NCBI RefSeq assembly: GCF_000956465.1
Contig: NZ_JYJA01000034.1
Location: forward strand, 156,593 to 220,592
Length of the DNA stretch: 64,000 nt
Direction of reading: 5' to 3'
Source: Microbacterium trichothecenolyticum
GTDB lineage: Bacteria; Actinomycetota; Actinomycetes; Actinomycetales; Microbacteriaceae
The notes under the pieces are model-generated. The model was not told where the DNA came from and did no database searches. It worked only from the letters and a program-made list of their open reading frames with translations. The stretch's first letter is position 1; each line of letters starts with the position of its first letter. Positions 44,623 to 53,977 of this stretch are shown here, one piece after another. A program made the translations under genes and the position numbers.

Positions 44623-45300
44623 ATGCGTCGGCTCTGGATCGGGTTCGTGCCGTACATCGCGGTGGCGATCGTGCACATCGCGGCGCTCGCGGCCGGCTCC
44701 GACGTCCTGGCCGCCCCCACGAAGCTCGCGCTGATGCCGCTGCTCGGCCTCGCGGTCGTGTGGGGCGCGTGGGGGTCTCCATGGACGCCTGCCCACACCC
44801 TGCTCGTGGTCGCGATCGTGCTGTCGTGGCTCGGCGACGGCGCCGGCACGTTCGTCCCGTGGCTGCCGACGGTGCCGATGATGCTGCTGTTCTTCGGCCT
44901 CGCGCACCTCTGCTACATCTGGCTGTTCTGGCGGAAGCTCGCCGTGCGCCGCGTGCCGCTCTGGGCCACCGTCTACGCCGTGTGGTGGGTGGTGCTCCTC
45001 GCCGTGCTGTGGCCGCATCTCGGCGGTCTCGCCTTCGCCGTGGCGATCTACGGTCTCGTGCTCGGCGGCACAGCGGTGGCAGCATCCCGTTGTCATCCGC
45101 TGGTGGTGTGGGGCGGAGTGTTCTTCCTGACGTCCGACTCGGTGCTCGCCTTCCGGCTGTTCACGCCCGACGCGATGCCCGACTGGACGAGCCCGCTGGT
45201 CATGCTCACCTACTGCCTCGGCCAGGGGCTCATCGCGGCGGGCGTGCTCGTGAGCGTGCGCGTGCGGCGCGCGGCGCCGACACCGGCGGTGATCTCGTGA
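44623..45300 (+). CDS. YhhN family protein (lysoplasmalogenase-like)
   Basis: A 225-residue membrane protein with seven or eight predicted helices. The family motifs are PTKLALMPLLGLAV, LVVAIVLSWLGDGAG (Asp in a helix), FFGLAHLCYIW and FFLTSDSVLAF (Ser-Asp). Family members hydrolyse the vinyl ether of lysoplasmalogen; actinobacteria do not all make plasmalogens, so the bacterial substrate is uncertain. GAGGAGGA precedes ATG 44623. Its stop overlaps the S4 gene by 4 bp. Confidence 0.85.
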   Translation: MRRLWIGFVPYIAVAIVHIAALAAGSDVLAAPTKLALMPLLGLAVVWGAWGSPWTPAHTLLVVAIVLSWLGDGAGTFVPWLPTVPMMLLFFGLAHLCYIWLFWRKLAVRRVPLWATVYAVWWVVLLAVLWPHLGGLAFAVAIYGLVLGGTAVAASRCHPLVVWGGVFFLTSDSVLAFRLFTPDAMPDWTSPLVMLTYCLGQGLIAAGVLVSVRVRRAAPTPAVIS

Positions 45301-45674
45301 CGGATGCCTCGGCCAGGGCCGTGCGCGTGGATGCCTGGCTGTGGGCGATCCGGGTCTACAAGACACGCTCGGCGGCGACCACCGCGTGCCGCGCCGGGCA
45401 TGTACGGGTCAACGGCGAGCGCGCGAAGGCCGCACAGCCGGTGCGCCCCGGCGACGAGTTGCGCGTTCGGGTGAACGGGTTCGACCGCATCCTGGTGGTC
45501 AAGCAGCCGATCTCGAAGCGTGTCGGCGCGGCGCCGGCGGCAGAGGCGGTCGATGATCGCACTCCCCCGCGAGATCCCACTCCGGTCATGGCACAGCGCG
45601 ACCGAGGCGCCGGCCGCCCGACGAAGCGCGAGCGGCGCGAGATCGATCGTCTGCGCGGGCGCGACGCCGAGTGA
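45297..45674 (+). CDS. S4 domain RNA-binding protein (Hsp15/HslR-like)
   Basis: A 125-residue protein whose first 70 residues are an S4 domain: VRVDAWLWAIRVYKTRSAAT, CRAGHVRVNGERAK, VRPGDELRVRVNG. A basic tail follows (GRPTKRERREIDRLRGRD), as in Hsp15, which recycles stalled 50S subunits carrying nascent chains. The GTG start overlaps the YhhN stop by GTGA. A similar role in ribosome rescue or heat stress is likely by family. Confidence 0.88.
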   Translation: MTDASARAVRVDAWLWAIRVYKTRSAATTACRAGHVRVNGERAKAAQPVRPGDELRVRVNGFDRILVVKQPISKRVGAAPAAEAVDDRTPPRDPTPVMAQRDRGAGRPTKRERREIDRLRGRDAE

Positions 45675-45719
45675 GCGCCGCGGGTGCGGGGCGCAGATCA
45701 TCGACCGCCCTGCGCCGTA

Positions 45720-45905
45720 TCGCCGCAGGCCGCTGCGCCACGCAGAGCACGCGCATGATGCCGCACGAGACGACGTAGAACGTGTGCAGCGCCCAGATCG
45801 GGCCCGGCGGGAGACTGAACCGGCTTGCCGAAGACGTTGGCGAGGTGTCGTGCGGCAGTCTTCTCGCTCAGCCAAAGCCTGGCGCCGATCCCGCCGGCCC
45901 CGCAA
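45720..45905 (-). pseudogene. remnant of a LuxR-type HTH regulator
   Basis: On the minus strand one frame reads ARLWLSEKTAARHLANVFGK (45859-45879 encode RLWLSEK). This is close to the recognition helix of LuxR-type regulators (LFLSEKTVARHLSNIF-like). The segments before and after do not continue the domain, there is no start or full-length frame, and the region is only about 250 bp between two intact genes. The rest of 45675-45931 holds nothing else I can assign. Confidence 0.6.
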
Positions 45906-45931
45906 GGAGGCCTCCGGTCGTCCGGCGGGTC

Positions 45932-46834
45932 TCAGTTCTCCAGGAGGTCGAGCAGCCAGCGCGCACAGCGGACGGCGGCTCCGGCATCCGTCACCCGCGC
46001 GGCGAGGCCGCGGTCGCTCGTGACCACCGTCACCACACGGTCTGCGGCGACGGCCCGCTGAGCCGCGGAGACGATGGCGTCGTCACCGGATGCGTCGGCC
46101 CTGACCACCTCGACGCCAGGGGCACCCTCGACCCCGCGCGCCTGCCCCTCGACGACCGCAGTCCACTCCGGGTACCAGGTCTGCTCGGGCAGCTCCAGCG
46201 CGGACGCCTGCACACCGTGCACGGCGAGCCCGGCGATACGCGCGATGAGGCGGGAAGCTGCGCCGGGGCGGTCGCGCCACCAGCCGTCGGGCACCGAGCC
46301 CATGACGTTCGCGATGTCGACGATCACCGCCGGCCGCACGCTGAGGAGGCCGCGCAGCTTCTCCCACGAGGCCGCGAAGCCGGGGTGCAGCGCGTACTCG
46401 ATGACCTCGTCGACGGGCACCCAGGCGAGCTCGCGACTCTCAGGGTCGCTGATGGTGGGCTCGAACGGCACCACCACGTCGCCCACGACAGTGGTGTAGC
46501 TCCAGTAGCCGAGGTCGAAGACGCTGAGCACGCGGGGTTGCACCGCGGCATCGGGCACACCGGCCTCCTCGGCTGCCTCGCGCAGCGCGCCATCGCAGGC
46601 GGACTCGCCCCGGTGGCGGGCGCCGCCGGGCAGTGCCCAGGTGTCGCCGAAGTGGCTCCAAGAGACGCGGTGCTGCAGCAGCACACCCCGCTCGGCGTCG
46701 ACCGCGAGCAGGCCGGCCGCGCCGAATCGGCCCCAGTACCGCTCCCCCGTCGGCGCCACGACCCACGCGTCCCCGGGGTCGCGGGGTCCGTGCGGACGGC
46801 GCGGCTCACCGGGGGCGGGAGGCTCGATCGTCAC
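45932..46834 (-). CDS. Nudix hydrolase fused to a PIN/NYN-like nuclease domain
   Basis: A 300-residue two-domain protein. Residues 30-165: a Nudix domain with the full box GARHRGESACDGALREAAEEAGV (GX5EX7REUXEEXGU). Residues 168-300: a PIN/NYN-like domain with VIVDIANVMGS (Asp, Asn), ADASGDDAIV (Asp-Asp) and VVTSDRGLAARV (Asp-Arg), the acidic set of YacP-like nucleases. A link between nucleotide or cap-like hydrolysis and RNA cleavage is plausible. GTG 46834 has a CAGGCT box 6 nt upstream. It is divergent from the GNAT gene at 46918. Confidence 0.84.
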   Translation of the reverse strand: MTIEPPAPGEPRRPHGPRDPGDAWVVAPTGERYWGRFGAAGLLAVDAERGVLLQHRVSWSHFGDTWALPGGARHRGESACDGALREAAEEAGVPDAAVQPRVLSVFDLGYWSYTTVVGDVVVPFEPTISDPESRELAWVPVDEVIEYALHPGFAASWEKLRGLLSVRPAVIVDIANVMGSVPDGWWRDRPGAASRLIARIAGLAVHGVQASALELPEQTWYPEWTAVVEGQARGVEGAPGVEVVRADASGDDAIVSAAQRAVAADRVVTVVTSDRGLAARVTDAGAAVRCARWLLDLLEN

Positions 46835-46917
46835 CCTGCCAGCCTGTCACACGAGCGGGCCGCGAACGCCGGATCGGCCTCGTCGCCGTCACCTGGAGAC
46901 TCGCCACAATGGGGTGC

Positions 46918-47343
46918 ATGGATTACGAACTCGACGACGACCCGACCCGCGTCCCGCGAGACGCGGTGTGGGCGTGGCTCTCGACGGAGGCGTACTGGGG
47001 AGGCTGGCGCACGCGCGAGCAGGTCGAGACGCAGCTCGACAACGCCTGGCGGCTGGTCGCCGCCTACCACCGCCCGACCGGCGAGCTGGTCGGCTTCGCC
47101 CGAGCCGTCTCGGACGGCGTCGGTTTCGCCTACCTCGCCGATGTCTTCGTCACCGGCGCGCACCGCGGGCACGGACTCGGCAAGCGCCTCATCCGCCTCA
47201 TGATCGACGACGGCCCGGGCGCCGACATGCGCTGGACGCTGTTCACCGGCGATGCGCACGGCCTGTACCGGCAGTTCGGCTTCGCCGCGCCCGACGCGAC
47301 CGCGATGGTGCGCCCGGCTCTGTACCGGCACGACCGGAGCTGA
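46918..47343 (+). CDS. GNAT family N-acetyltransferase (compact)
   Basis: A 141-residue acetyltransferase with VFVTGAHRGHGLGKRLIRLMI as acetyl-CoA loop (R/Q-x-x-G-x-G/A) and LYRQFGFAAPD at the end. WAWLSTEAYWGGWRTREQVE near the start is typical of a small group similar to YjhX/ArsN-like GNATs. The substrate is unknown. ATG 46918 has a CACAAT box 7 nt upstream. It is convergent with der; a hairpin follows. Confidence 0.87.
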   Translation: MDYELDDDPTRVPRDAVWAWLSTEAYWGGWRTREQVETQLDNAWRLVAAYHRPTGELVGFARAVSDGVGFAYLADVFVTGAHRGHGLGKRLIRLMIDDGPGADMRWTLFTGDAHGLYRQFGFAAPDATAMVRPALYRHDRS

Positions 47344-47371
47344 CGGATGCCTCGGGCCGAGGCATCCGTCA
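47341..47371. terminator. near-perfect palindrome between GNAT and der (CGGATGCCTCG-arm type)
   Basis: A 31-nt sequence starting with the GNAT stop codon: two 15-bp arms TGACGGATGCCTCGG and CCGAGGCATCCGTCA around a single G. The arms contain the same ACGGATGCCTCG as the hairpins at 6862 and 8957. It lies between convergent genes. Confidence 0.7.
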
Positions 47372-47386
47372 TTCAGAGAGCTCGCG

Positions 47387-48925
47387 TCAGCGCTGGCGAC
47401 GCTCGCGCACACGCATGTTGATCACGATCGGCGAGCCCTCGAAGCCGTACAGCTCGCGGAGGCGGCGCTGGATGAAGCGGCGGTAGCCCGGGTCGAGGAA
47501 GCCGGTCGTGAACAGCACGAAGGTCGGCGGGCGGGTCGAGGCCTGCGTGCCGAACAGGATGCGCGGCTGCTTTCCGCCGCGCAGCGGGTGCGGGTGCTCG
47601 GCGATGAGCTCGGTGAGGAACGCGTTGAACTTGCCCGTCGGGATGCGCTGATCCCACGACTCGAGAGCGGTCTCGAGCGCCGGCACCAGCTTGTCGAGGT
47701 GACGGCCGGTGCGCGCCGAGATGTTGACCCGGGGCGCCCACGCGACGTGAGCGAGGTCCTGCTCGATCTCGCGCTCGAGGTAGCGGCGGCGGTCCTGGCC
47801 GTCCATGTCGTCGTCGTTGAGGCGGTCCCATTTGTTGTAGGCGATGACGAGCGCACGACCCGACTCGAGGACGAGGTCGATGATGTTGAGGTCCTGCACG
47901 CTGATCGGCTGGGTCACGTCGATCACGACGATCGCGACCTCGGCCTTCTCGAGCGCCGCCGACGTGCGCAGCGAGGCGTAGAAGTCGGCGCCCTGCTGCA
48001 GGTGCACGCGGCGACGGATGCCGGCGGTGTCGACGAAGCGCCACAGCTTGCCGCCGAGCTCGACGACCTCGTCGACCGGGTCACGGGTGGTGCCGGCGAG
48101 CTCGTTGACGACGACGCGCTCCTCGCCCGCGGCCTTGTTCAGCAGCGACGACTTGCCGACGTTCGGTCGGCCCAGGATCGCGACGCGACGCGGTCCGCCG
48201 ACCTCGGCCTTGGCCACCGCCGACACGTCGGGCATGACCTTCACGACCTCGTCGAGGAGGTCGGCGACGCCACGGCCGTGGATGGCCGAGACCGGCCACG
48301 GCTGGTCGAGTCCGAGGTTCCACAGCGCCGCGGCCTCGGGCTCCTGGCGGGCGTCGTCGATCTTGTTCGCGACGAGGAAGACGGGCTTGTTGGCCTTGCG
48401 CAGCAGGCGCACGACGTGCTCGTCGGTCGCGGTGGCGCCGACCATCGCGTCGACGACGAACAGCACGACGTCCGACAGGTCGATCGCGACCTCGGCCTGC
48501 GCGGCGACCGAGCGGTCGATGCCACGGGCGTCGGGCTCCCACCCGCCGGTGTCGACGAGCGTGAAACGGCGGTCCATCCACTCGGCCTTGTACGTGACGC
48601 GGTCGCGCGTGACACCCGGGGTGTCCTCGACGACGGCCTCGCGACGACCGAGGATGCGGTTCACCAGCGCGGACTTGCCGACGTTCGGGCGACCCACGAT
48701 CGCGACGACCGGAAGCGCCGGCAGGAACTCGATGCCGTCCTCGCCGCGGACGATGCCCGCGAGCAGCGCCGCGTCCTCGTCGTCGAGGTCGTAGTCGTCG
48801 AGGCCGACGCGCAGGGCGACGGCGCGCTGCTCGGCGAGCTCGTCGTCGAGGTCCGCGAGGTTCTCGGCGAGGTTGTCGTCGCCGGCCTCGAACTCGTCGA
48901 AGTCGGCATTGTGGTCGGCGGCCAT
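47387..48925 (-). CDS. der: ribosome biogenesis GTPase Der (EngA)
   Basis: A 512-residue double GTPase needed for 50S assembly. An acidic N-terminal extension of about 70 residues is followed by G domain 1 ([25 protein letters not shown]) and G domain 2 ([27 protein letters not shown]). The C-terminal KH domain begins near [12 protein letters not shown]. The extension is typical of actinobacterial Der. It is last in the housekeeping run; its start is 1 bp after the cmk stop. Confidence 0.96.
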   Translation of the reverse strand: MAADHNADFDEFEAGDDNLAENLADLDDELAEQRAVALRVGLDDYDLDDEDAALLAGIVRGEDGIEFLPALPVVAIVGRPNVGKSALVNRILGRREAVVEDTPGVTRDRVTYKAEWMDRRFTLVDTGGWEPDARGIDRSVAAQAEVAIDLSDVVLFVVDAMVGATATDEHVVRLLRKANKPVFLVANKIDDARQEPEAAALWNLGLDQPWPVSAIHGRGVADLLDEVVKVMPDVSAVAKAEVGGPRRVAILGRPNVGKSSLLNKAAGEERVVVNELAGTTRDPVDEVVELGGKLWRFVDTAGIRRRVHLQQGADFYASLRTSAALEKAEVAIVVIDVTQPISVQDLNIIDLVLESGRALVIAYNKWDRLNDDDMDGQDRRRYLEREIEQDLAHVAWAPRVNISARTGRHLDKLVPALETALESWDQRIPTGKFNAFLTELIAEHPHPLRGGKQPRILFGTQASTRPPTFVLFTTGFLDPGYRRFIQRRLRELYGFEGSPIVINMRVRERRQR

Positions 48926-48926
48926 C

Positions 48927-49655
48927 TCAGGCTCCTGTCTGCAGTGGGTCGACCGTCGGCGCGCTCAGCGCGGCCTGGATCACGCCGAGCACGGCGTCCA
49001 CGGTCTGGTCGAAATCGAGAGGGGTCGAGTCGACGACCTCGACGCCGGGCGCGGCGGTGAGGAAGTCGACGACGGCCGAGTCGGAGGCGTCGCGCTGGTG
49101 GAGTGCGGCGGCGACGGTGGCGGCATCCTGCGTCGTGAGTTCCGCGCTGCGGCGCGCGGCGCGGATCTCGGGCGCGGCCGTCAGGAGGATGCGCACCGGG
49201 GCGTCGGGGGCCACGACCGTCGTGATGTCGCGACCCTCGACGACGACGCCCGGACGCCCGGAGCGGGCCACGAGCGCGCGGAACAGCGCGTTCACCGACT
49301 CCCGCACGGCGGGCACGCGCGCGACGCCGCTGACGGCGTCCGCCACGCGAGGCTCGCGGATCGCGTCGGTCACGTCGCTCGCCCCGACCCGCACCCAGTA
49401 GGCGTCGGGATCGAGCGAGATCGCATAGTCGAAGTCACCCGAGACGTCGAGAACGGATGCCGCGTCCGACGTATCGATGCCGCGCTCGAGCGCGTGCCAC
49501 GCCAGGGCGCGATAGGCCGCTCCGGTGTCGAGGTAGCCGTAGCCGAGACGTCGGGCGACCTGCTTGGAGACGCTGGATTTGCCGCTGCCGGCGGGTCCGT
49601 CGATCGCGACGACGACCGGATCGGGGCCTGGCTTGGTGATCGCGGGGTCAGTCAT
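48927..49655 (-). CDS. cmk: (d)CMP kinase
   Basis: A 242-residue kinase phosphorylating CMP and dCMP. P-loop [16 protein letters not shown], substrate motif [14 protein letters not shown], and [20 protein letters not shown] in the nucleotide-binding part, with LID-like EIRAARR. Its start overlaps the tyrA stop by 8 bp and it is coupled to der. The cmk-der order is conserved across actinobacteria. Confidence 0.95.
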   Translation of the reverse strand: MTDPAITKPGPDPVVVAIDGPAGSGKSSVSKQVARRLGYGYLDTGAAYRALAWHALERGIDTSDAASVLDVSGDFDYAISLDPDAYWVRVGASDVTDAIREPRVADAVSGVARVPAVRESVNALFRALVARSGRPGVVVEGRDITTVVAPDAPVRILLTAAPEIRAARRSAELTTQDAATVAAALHQRDASDSAVVDFLTAAPGVEVVDSTPLDFDQTVDAVLGVIQAALSAPTVDPLQTGA

Positions 49656-50754
49656 TGGTGGTGCTCGCTATCTTCCAGCCGCGCGATTCGAGACCGTCGA
49701 TCGCCCGGCGCACGGCGCTCGGGACGACGCTGATCTCGGCGAGGCCGAACTGGGCGCCGGGCGAATGCTCCAGGCGCAGGTCTTCCACGTTCACGTCGAG
49801 GTCGCCGAGCTCGCCGAAAAGGCGTCCGAGCTGGCCGGGGGTGTCGTCGACCATCACGACGACCTGCTCGAAGCGGCGGTTCTGGCCGTGCTTGCCGGGC
49901 AGGCGCTCGACGCCGTCGTTCCCGCGACGGATCGTGTCGGCGACGGCACGGCGCGCACCCGGGGCATCGGGCTCGCGCAGGGCGTCCGCGACGGCGGTGA
50001 GGTCGGCCGCGATCAGGTCGAGCACGTCGACGACGGGCGCCGCGTTCGCGCCCAGGATCTGCACCCAGAGCTCGGGAGCGGATGCCGCGATGCGGGTCGT
50101 GTCGCGCACGCCTTGGCCCGCGAGCCGCAGCGACCCGTCGGGCGCGTCGACGAAGCGTCCGGCGAGCAGGCTGGCGACCAGCTGGGGCACGTGCGAGACG
50201 AGCGCGACGCCGCGGTCGTGGTCCTCGGGCGTCATCTCGATAGGCGTCGCGCCGAGGTCGAGCGCGAGGCCTTCGACCAGGGCCAGATCGGCCGACGGCG
50301 TCTCCTCGTCGCGGCAGACCACCCACGGCCGCCCGACGAAGATGTCGGCTCGGGCGGAGATCGCTCCCCCGCGCTCGCGTCCGGCGAGCGGGTGCGAGCC
50401 GATGTAGTGGGTGAGGTCCACTCCCCGCTCGCGCAGCGTGCGCAGCGGCTCGAGCTTGACGCTCGCGACGTCCGTCACCACGGCCTGCGGGTGGCGTTCC
50501 AGTTCCCGCTGGATGACATCGGCCGTGACATCGGGTGGCACCGCGACGACGACGAGCGACGGCGCGTCGTCATCGGCCGCGCGGCGGCCGGCGCCGTAGT
50601 CGATCGCGAGACGCAGCTGCGAGGGTGACGTGTCGTCCAGAGCGACGTCGATCCCGCGCGCGCTGAGCGCGTGGCCGATGCTCGCGCCGAGCAGGCCGGC
50701 GCCGACGATGCGAACGGTGCCCTGCACGCGCGGAGCAAGGGAGGTCGCTGTCAC
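49648..50754 (-). CDS. tyrA: prephenate dehydrogenase with ACT domain
   Basis: A 368-residue enzyme of tyrosine synthesis. Rossmann motif [17 protein letters not shown] and the catalytic region [14 protein letters not shown]. The helical C-domain includes [13 protein letters not shown]. An ACT-like regulatory domain follows from about residue 295 ([19 protein letters not shown]), suggesting feedback by tyrosine. GTG 50754 comes right after the rluB stop; its AGGAGG lies within the rluB end. Confidence 0.92.
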   Translation of the reverse strand: MTATSLAPRVQGTVRIVGAGLLGASIGHALSARGIDVALDDTSPSQLRLAIDYGAGRRAADDDAPSLVVVAVPPDVTADVIQRELERHPQAVVTDVASVKLEPLRTLRERGVDLTHYIGSHPLAGRERGGAISARADIFVGRPWVVCRDEETPSADLALVEGLALDLGATPIEMTPEDHDRGVALVSHVPQLVASLLAGRFVDAPDGSLRLAGQGVRDTTRIAASAPELWVQILGANAAPVVDVLDLIAADLTAVADALREPDAPGARRAVADTIRRGNDGVERLPGKHGQNRRFEQVVVMVDDTPGQLGRLFGELGDLDVNVEDLRLEHSPGAQFGLAEISVVPSAVRRAIDGLESRGWKIASTTND

Positions 50755-51528
50755 TTAATCCTCCTGTTGACCTGCGGCTTGGCGCGAAAGAGTCAGCAGA
50801 GCGCCCCGCTCCACTTTAGTCAACTCCCGGGTGCGCCCGGCTGGCAGCGTTCCCAGGTGGAGCGGCCCGAACTGCCGGCGCACGAGTTCGACGACCGGAT
50901 GCCCCACCTCGGCCATCATGCGGCGCACGATGCGGTTGCGCCCCGAGTGGAGCGTGAGCTCGACGAGCGAGCCACCGCCCTCGGCCGAGGACGACAGCAG
51001 CCGCGCCTTGTCGGCGGAGATCGGGCCGTCCTCCAGGTCGACGCCGCGCAGGAGCCGCTGGATGGTCTGCGGCGTCACGCGGCCGTCGACCTTGGCGATG
51101 TAGACCTTGGTGACGCCGAACGACGGGTGCGCGAGCACGTGTGCGAGCTCACCGTCGTTCGTGAGCACGAGCAGACCGCTGGTCTCGGCATCCAATCGCC
51201 CCACGTTGTACAGGCGCTCGTCCCAGTCCTTCGTGAAGCGGCGGAGATCCGGGCGGCCGCGGTCGTCCTTCATCGAGCTCACGACGCCCGTGGGCTTGTT
51301 GAGCATGACGTACCGTTTGGACTGGTCGAACTGGACGGCCGTGCCGTCGACGTCGACCAGGTCGGTCTCGGGGTCGACGCGTGAGCCGAGCTCGGTGACC
51401 ACCGCGCCGTTCACGCGGACGCGCCCCTCGACGATCAGCTGCTCGGCCACGCGACGCGACGCGACCCCCGCGTTCGCGAGGGCCTTCTGCAGGCGCACGC
51501 CCTCGGTCGATTCCGATCCGTCGGTCAT
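50755..51528 (-). CDS. rluB: 23S rRNA pseudouridine synthase, RsuA/RluB family
   Basis: A 257-residue enzyme: S4 domain (RLQKALANAGVASRRVAEQL, RVRVNGAVV) and catalytic domain with the Asp in NVGRLDAETSGLLVLTNDGE. Conserved NKPTGVVSS and RNRIVRRMMAEVGHPV follow. It makes a pseudouridine in 23S rRNA by family. The start overlaps the scpB stop by ATGA. Confidence 0.93.
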   Translation of the reverse strand: MTDGSESTEGVRLQKALANAGVASRRVAEQLIVEGRVRVNGAVVTELGSRVDPETDLVDVDGTAVQFDQSKRYVMLNKPTGVVSSMKDDRGRPDLRRFTKDWDERLYNVGRLDAETSGLLVLTNDGELAHVLAHPSFGVTKVYIAKVDGRVTPQTIQRLLRGVDLEDGPISADKARLLSSSAEGGGSLVELTLHSGRNRIVRRMMAEVGHPVVELVRRQFGPLHLGTLPAGRTRELTKVERGALLTLSRQAAGQQED

Positions 51529-52169
51529 CGACGCACTCCTTCGTCCAGGTTGTCGCCGACCTCGTCTGCGCCGTCCAGCAGCGGCGAGATGTGCGGCAGT
51601 TCGTCCAGCGAGTTGATGCCGAGATGCACGAGCAGGGCATCGGTGGTGCCGTAGTTGATCGCGCCGGTCTCGGCATCCGCGAAGAGCTCGGTGATGAGCC
51701 CGCGCGCGAGCAGCGTGCGCACGACCGAGTCGACGTTCACGGCACGGATGGAGGCGACCTGGCTGCGGGTCACCGGCTGCTTGTAGGCGATGACCGCGAG
51801 GGTCTCCAACGCCGCCTGCGAAAGGCGCGACGGCGCCTGCCCTCCGACGTACTCGCTGACGAGATCGTCGAGCTCCTCCCGCACGTAGAGACGCCAGCCG
51901 CCGCCGACCTCGCGCAGCTCGAAGCCGCGCACCGGCCCGCCGGACTTGCCGTCGTAGTCGTCGACGAGGGTCTCGATCGCCTGGCGCACTGCCGGCACCG
52001 GTGCGCCGACGGCGGCCGCCAGGCTCACGAGGCTCTGCGGCTCTTCGACGATCAGCAGGATCGCCTCCAGCCTGCGTGCCACATCGGTCGCGGTCACGAC
52101 GGGTGCGTCGCCCCGGGCTGCTGAGCTCTCACTCCCGGTCGTCGAGCCTGTCGAAGCATCATCGGTCAT
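51525..52169 (-). CDS. scpB: segregation and condensation protein B
   Basis: A 214-residue kite subunit of the SMC-ScpAB complex. Two winged helices: VARRLEAILLIVEEPQSLVSLAAAVG and SQAALETLAVIAYKQPVTRSQVASIRAVNVDSVV. The N- and C-terminal tails are low complexity. It overlaps the scpA stop by 11 bp. This is the housekeeping condensin, separate from the jetABC set. Confidence 0.94.
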   Translation of the reverse strand: MTDDASTGSTTGSESSAARGDAPVVTATDVARRLEAILLIVEEPQSLVSLAAAVGAPVPAVRQAIETLVDDYDGKSGGPVRGFELREVGGGWRLYVREELDDLVSEYVGGQAPSRLSQAALETLAVIAYKQPVTRSQVASIRAVNVDSVVRTLLARGLITELFADAETGAINYGTTDALLVHLGINSLDELPHISPLLDGADEVGDNLDEGVRR

Positions 52170-52998
52170 AGTCGGCTCCCAGGGTGGCGAGGTTCTCGTC
52201 GCTCCAGCGCTGCGCGCTCCAGCGCAGAGTCAGCTCGCCGAGCGGCTCGAGCTGTTCGAAGGACAATGCGGCGTGGCGGTACAGCTCCAGCACCGAGAGG
52301 AAGCGGGCGACCACCACGCCCGGCTGGCCGACGCCCGCGATGAGCTCGCGGAACGTCAGCGATCCGGCGTCCCGCAGCAGGGTCACGACGATGGCGGCCT
52401 GCTCGCGGATGCTCACCAGCGGCGCGTGCAGGTGGTCGAACCCGATGCGCGGGATCTCCTTCGGCGTCATCGCCAGCAGCGCGGGCGCGGCGAAGTCGTC
52501 GGCGCTCAGCGACCACACGAGCTCCGGAGCGGCGTTGCGGTACTTCTCGTCCAGGCGCACGGAGCGCGTGTGGCGGACGGCCTCACGACGCAGGCACCGC
52601 TCGAACCAGGACGACACCTCCTTGAACGCGCGGTACTGGAGCAGTCGCGCGAACAGCAGATCGCGCGCCTCGAGGAGCGCGACCGACTCGGCGTCGACGA
52701 GCTCGCCCTGCGGCAGCAGCCCCGCGACCTTCATGTCGAGCAGGGTCGCGGCGACGACGAGGAACTCGGATGCCTCGTCCAGCTCTTCGCCCGGCCCCAG
52801 CTCACGGAGGTACGCGATGAAGTCGTTGGTCACGAGCGACAGCGACACCTCGGTGATGTCGAGTTCGTGCTTGGAGATCAGGGTGAGCAGGAGGTCGAAC
52901 GGTCCGTCGAAGTTGGTGAGCGCGACCCGGAACCCCTCCCCGGCCGCGGGGCCCGCCCCGGTCGCTGCGCCTGTCGAAGCGTCAGGCGACGGCGCCAC
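52159..52998 (-). CDS. scpA: segregation and condensation protein A
   Basis: A 279-residue kleisin of the SMC complex. N-terminal FDGPFDLLLTLISKHELDITEVSLSLV is the typical ScpA start; the C-terminal winged helix ends FLSVLELYRHAALSFEQLEPLGELTLRW. GTG 52998 was chosen: it overlaps the parA stop by 17 bp, and the longer frame beyond it shadows parA. Confidence 0.94.
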   Translation of the reverse strand: MAPSPDASTGAATGAGPAAGEGFRVALTNFDGPFDLLLTLISKHELDITEVSLSLVTNDFIAYLRELGPGEELDEASEFLVVAATLLDMKVAGLLPQGELVDAESVALLEARDLLFARLLQYRAFKEVSSWFERCLRREAVRHTRSVRLDEKYRNAAPELVWSLSADDFAAPALLAMTPKEIPRIGFDHLHAPLVSIREQAAIVVTLLRDAGSLTFRELIAGVGQPGVVVARFLSVLELYRHAALSFEQLEPLGELTLRWSAQRWSDENLATLGADYDR

Positions 52999-53869
52999 GG
53001 GCGACCAGCTCCCGCGCCAGCCGCAGGTAGGCCTGCGCGGCGGCGTGCTCCGGCGCGAACTCGGTGATCGGCATGCCCGAGACGGAGGCATCCGGGAACT
53101 TGACGGTGCGGCCGATCACGGTCTCGAGGACGTCGTCGCCGAAGGCGTCGACCACGCGCTCGAGCACCTCACGCGAGTGGAGCGTGCGCGCATCGTACAT
53201 CGTGGCGAGCACGCCGTCGAGCGTGATGGTGGGGTTGAGGCGGTCGCGCACCTTGTCGATCGTCTCGATGAGCATCGCGACGCCGCGAAGGGCGAAGAAC
53301 TCGCACTCGAGCGGGATGACGACACCGTGGCTCGCAGTGAGGGCGTTGACCGTCAGGAGGCCGAGCGACGGCTGGCAGTCGATGAGGATCACGTCGTAGT
53401 CGCCCGTGAGCTTGCGCAGCGCCCTCGAAAGGGTCTGCTCGCGAGCGACCTCGTTGACGAGATGCACCTCAGCCGCCGAGAGGTCGATGTTCGCGGGGAT
53501 CACGTCGAGGTTGTCGACGCGCGTGTGCACGATGACCTCGTGCGGGTCGCGCTTGCCGTCGAGCAGCAGGTCGTAGATCGTCGGGATGTCGTGGGTCTGG
53601 ATGCCGAGACCCGCCGACAGCGCGCCCTGCGGGTCGAAGTCCACCGCGAGCACCTTGCGGCCGTAGCCGGCGAGGGCTGCAGCCAGGTTGATGGTGGTCG
53701 TCGTCTTGCCGACGCCGCCCTTCTGGTTGCACAGCGCGATGATGCGGGCGGGGCCGTGACCGTCGAGCTTCGGCGGGGTGGGGAAGCCCTGATAGGGACG
53801 ACCGGTGGGTCCGATCGGAGTGTCCCCCGTGGCGGCCTTCGTCGCCGCCTGTGCCTTGCCCGCCACCAA
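52982..53869 (-). CDS. ParA family ATPase (chromosome partitioning type)
   Basis: A 295-residue Soj/ParA-like ATPase with the deviant Walker A LCNQKGGVGKTTTTINLAAAL, Walker A-prime DFDPQGALSAGLG, and Walker B DVILIDCQPSLGLL. No ParB gene follows. In actinobacteria this copy always sits between xerD and scpA and is distinct from the ParAB at oriC. It is the first gene of the scp-to-der run. Confidence 0.93.
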   Translation of the reverse strand: MVAGKAQAATKAATGDTPIGPTGRPYQGFPTPPKLDGHGPARIIALCNQKGGVGKTTTTINLAAALAGYGRKVLAVDFDPQGALSAGLGIQTHDIPTIYDLLLDGKRDPHEVIVHTRVDNLDVIPANIDLSAAEVHLVNEVAREQTLSRALRKLTGDYDVILIDCQPSLGLLTVNALTASHGVVIPLECEFFALRGVAMLIETIDKVRDRLNPTITLDGVLATMYDARTLHSREVLERVVDAFGDDVLETVIGRTVKFPDASVSGMPITEFAPEHAAAQAYLRLARELVARGAVA

Positions 53870-53977
53870 TGCTCCCGCCTACGTGCTTCGTGTCCACCGA
53901 TTCTAGTCACGCCCCGCCCCGGAACGCCTGCGGCGCGGCGGGCCGGACCGCGGATTCGCCGAGCCGGCGCAGCGGCG

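Noticed and set aside
52159..53869. ParA-ScpAB as part of a plasmid partition or defence locus
   Set aside because: The order xerD-parA-scpA-scpB-rluB-tyrA-cmk-der is the standard actinobacterial chromosome arrangement.
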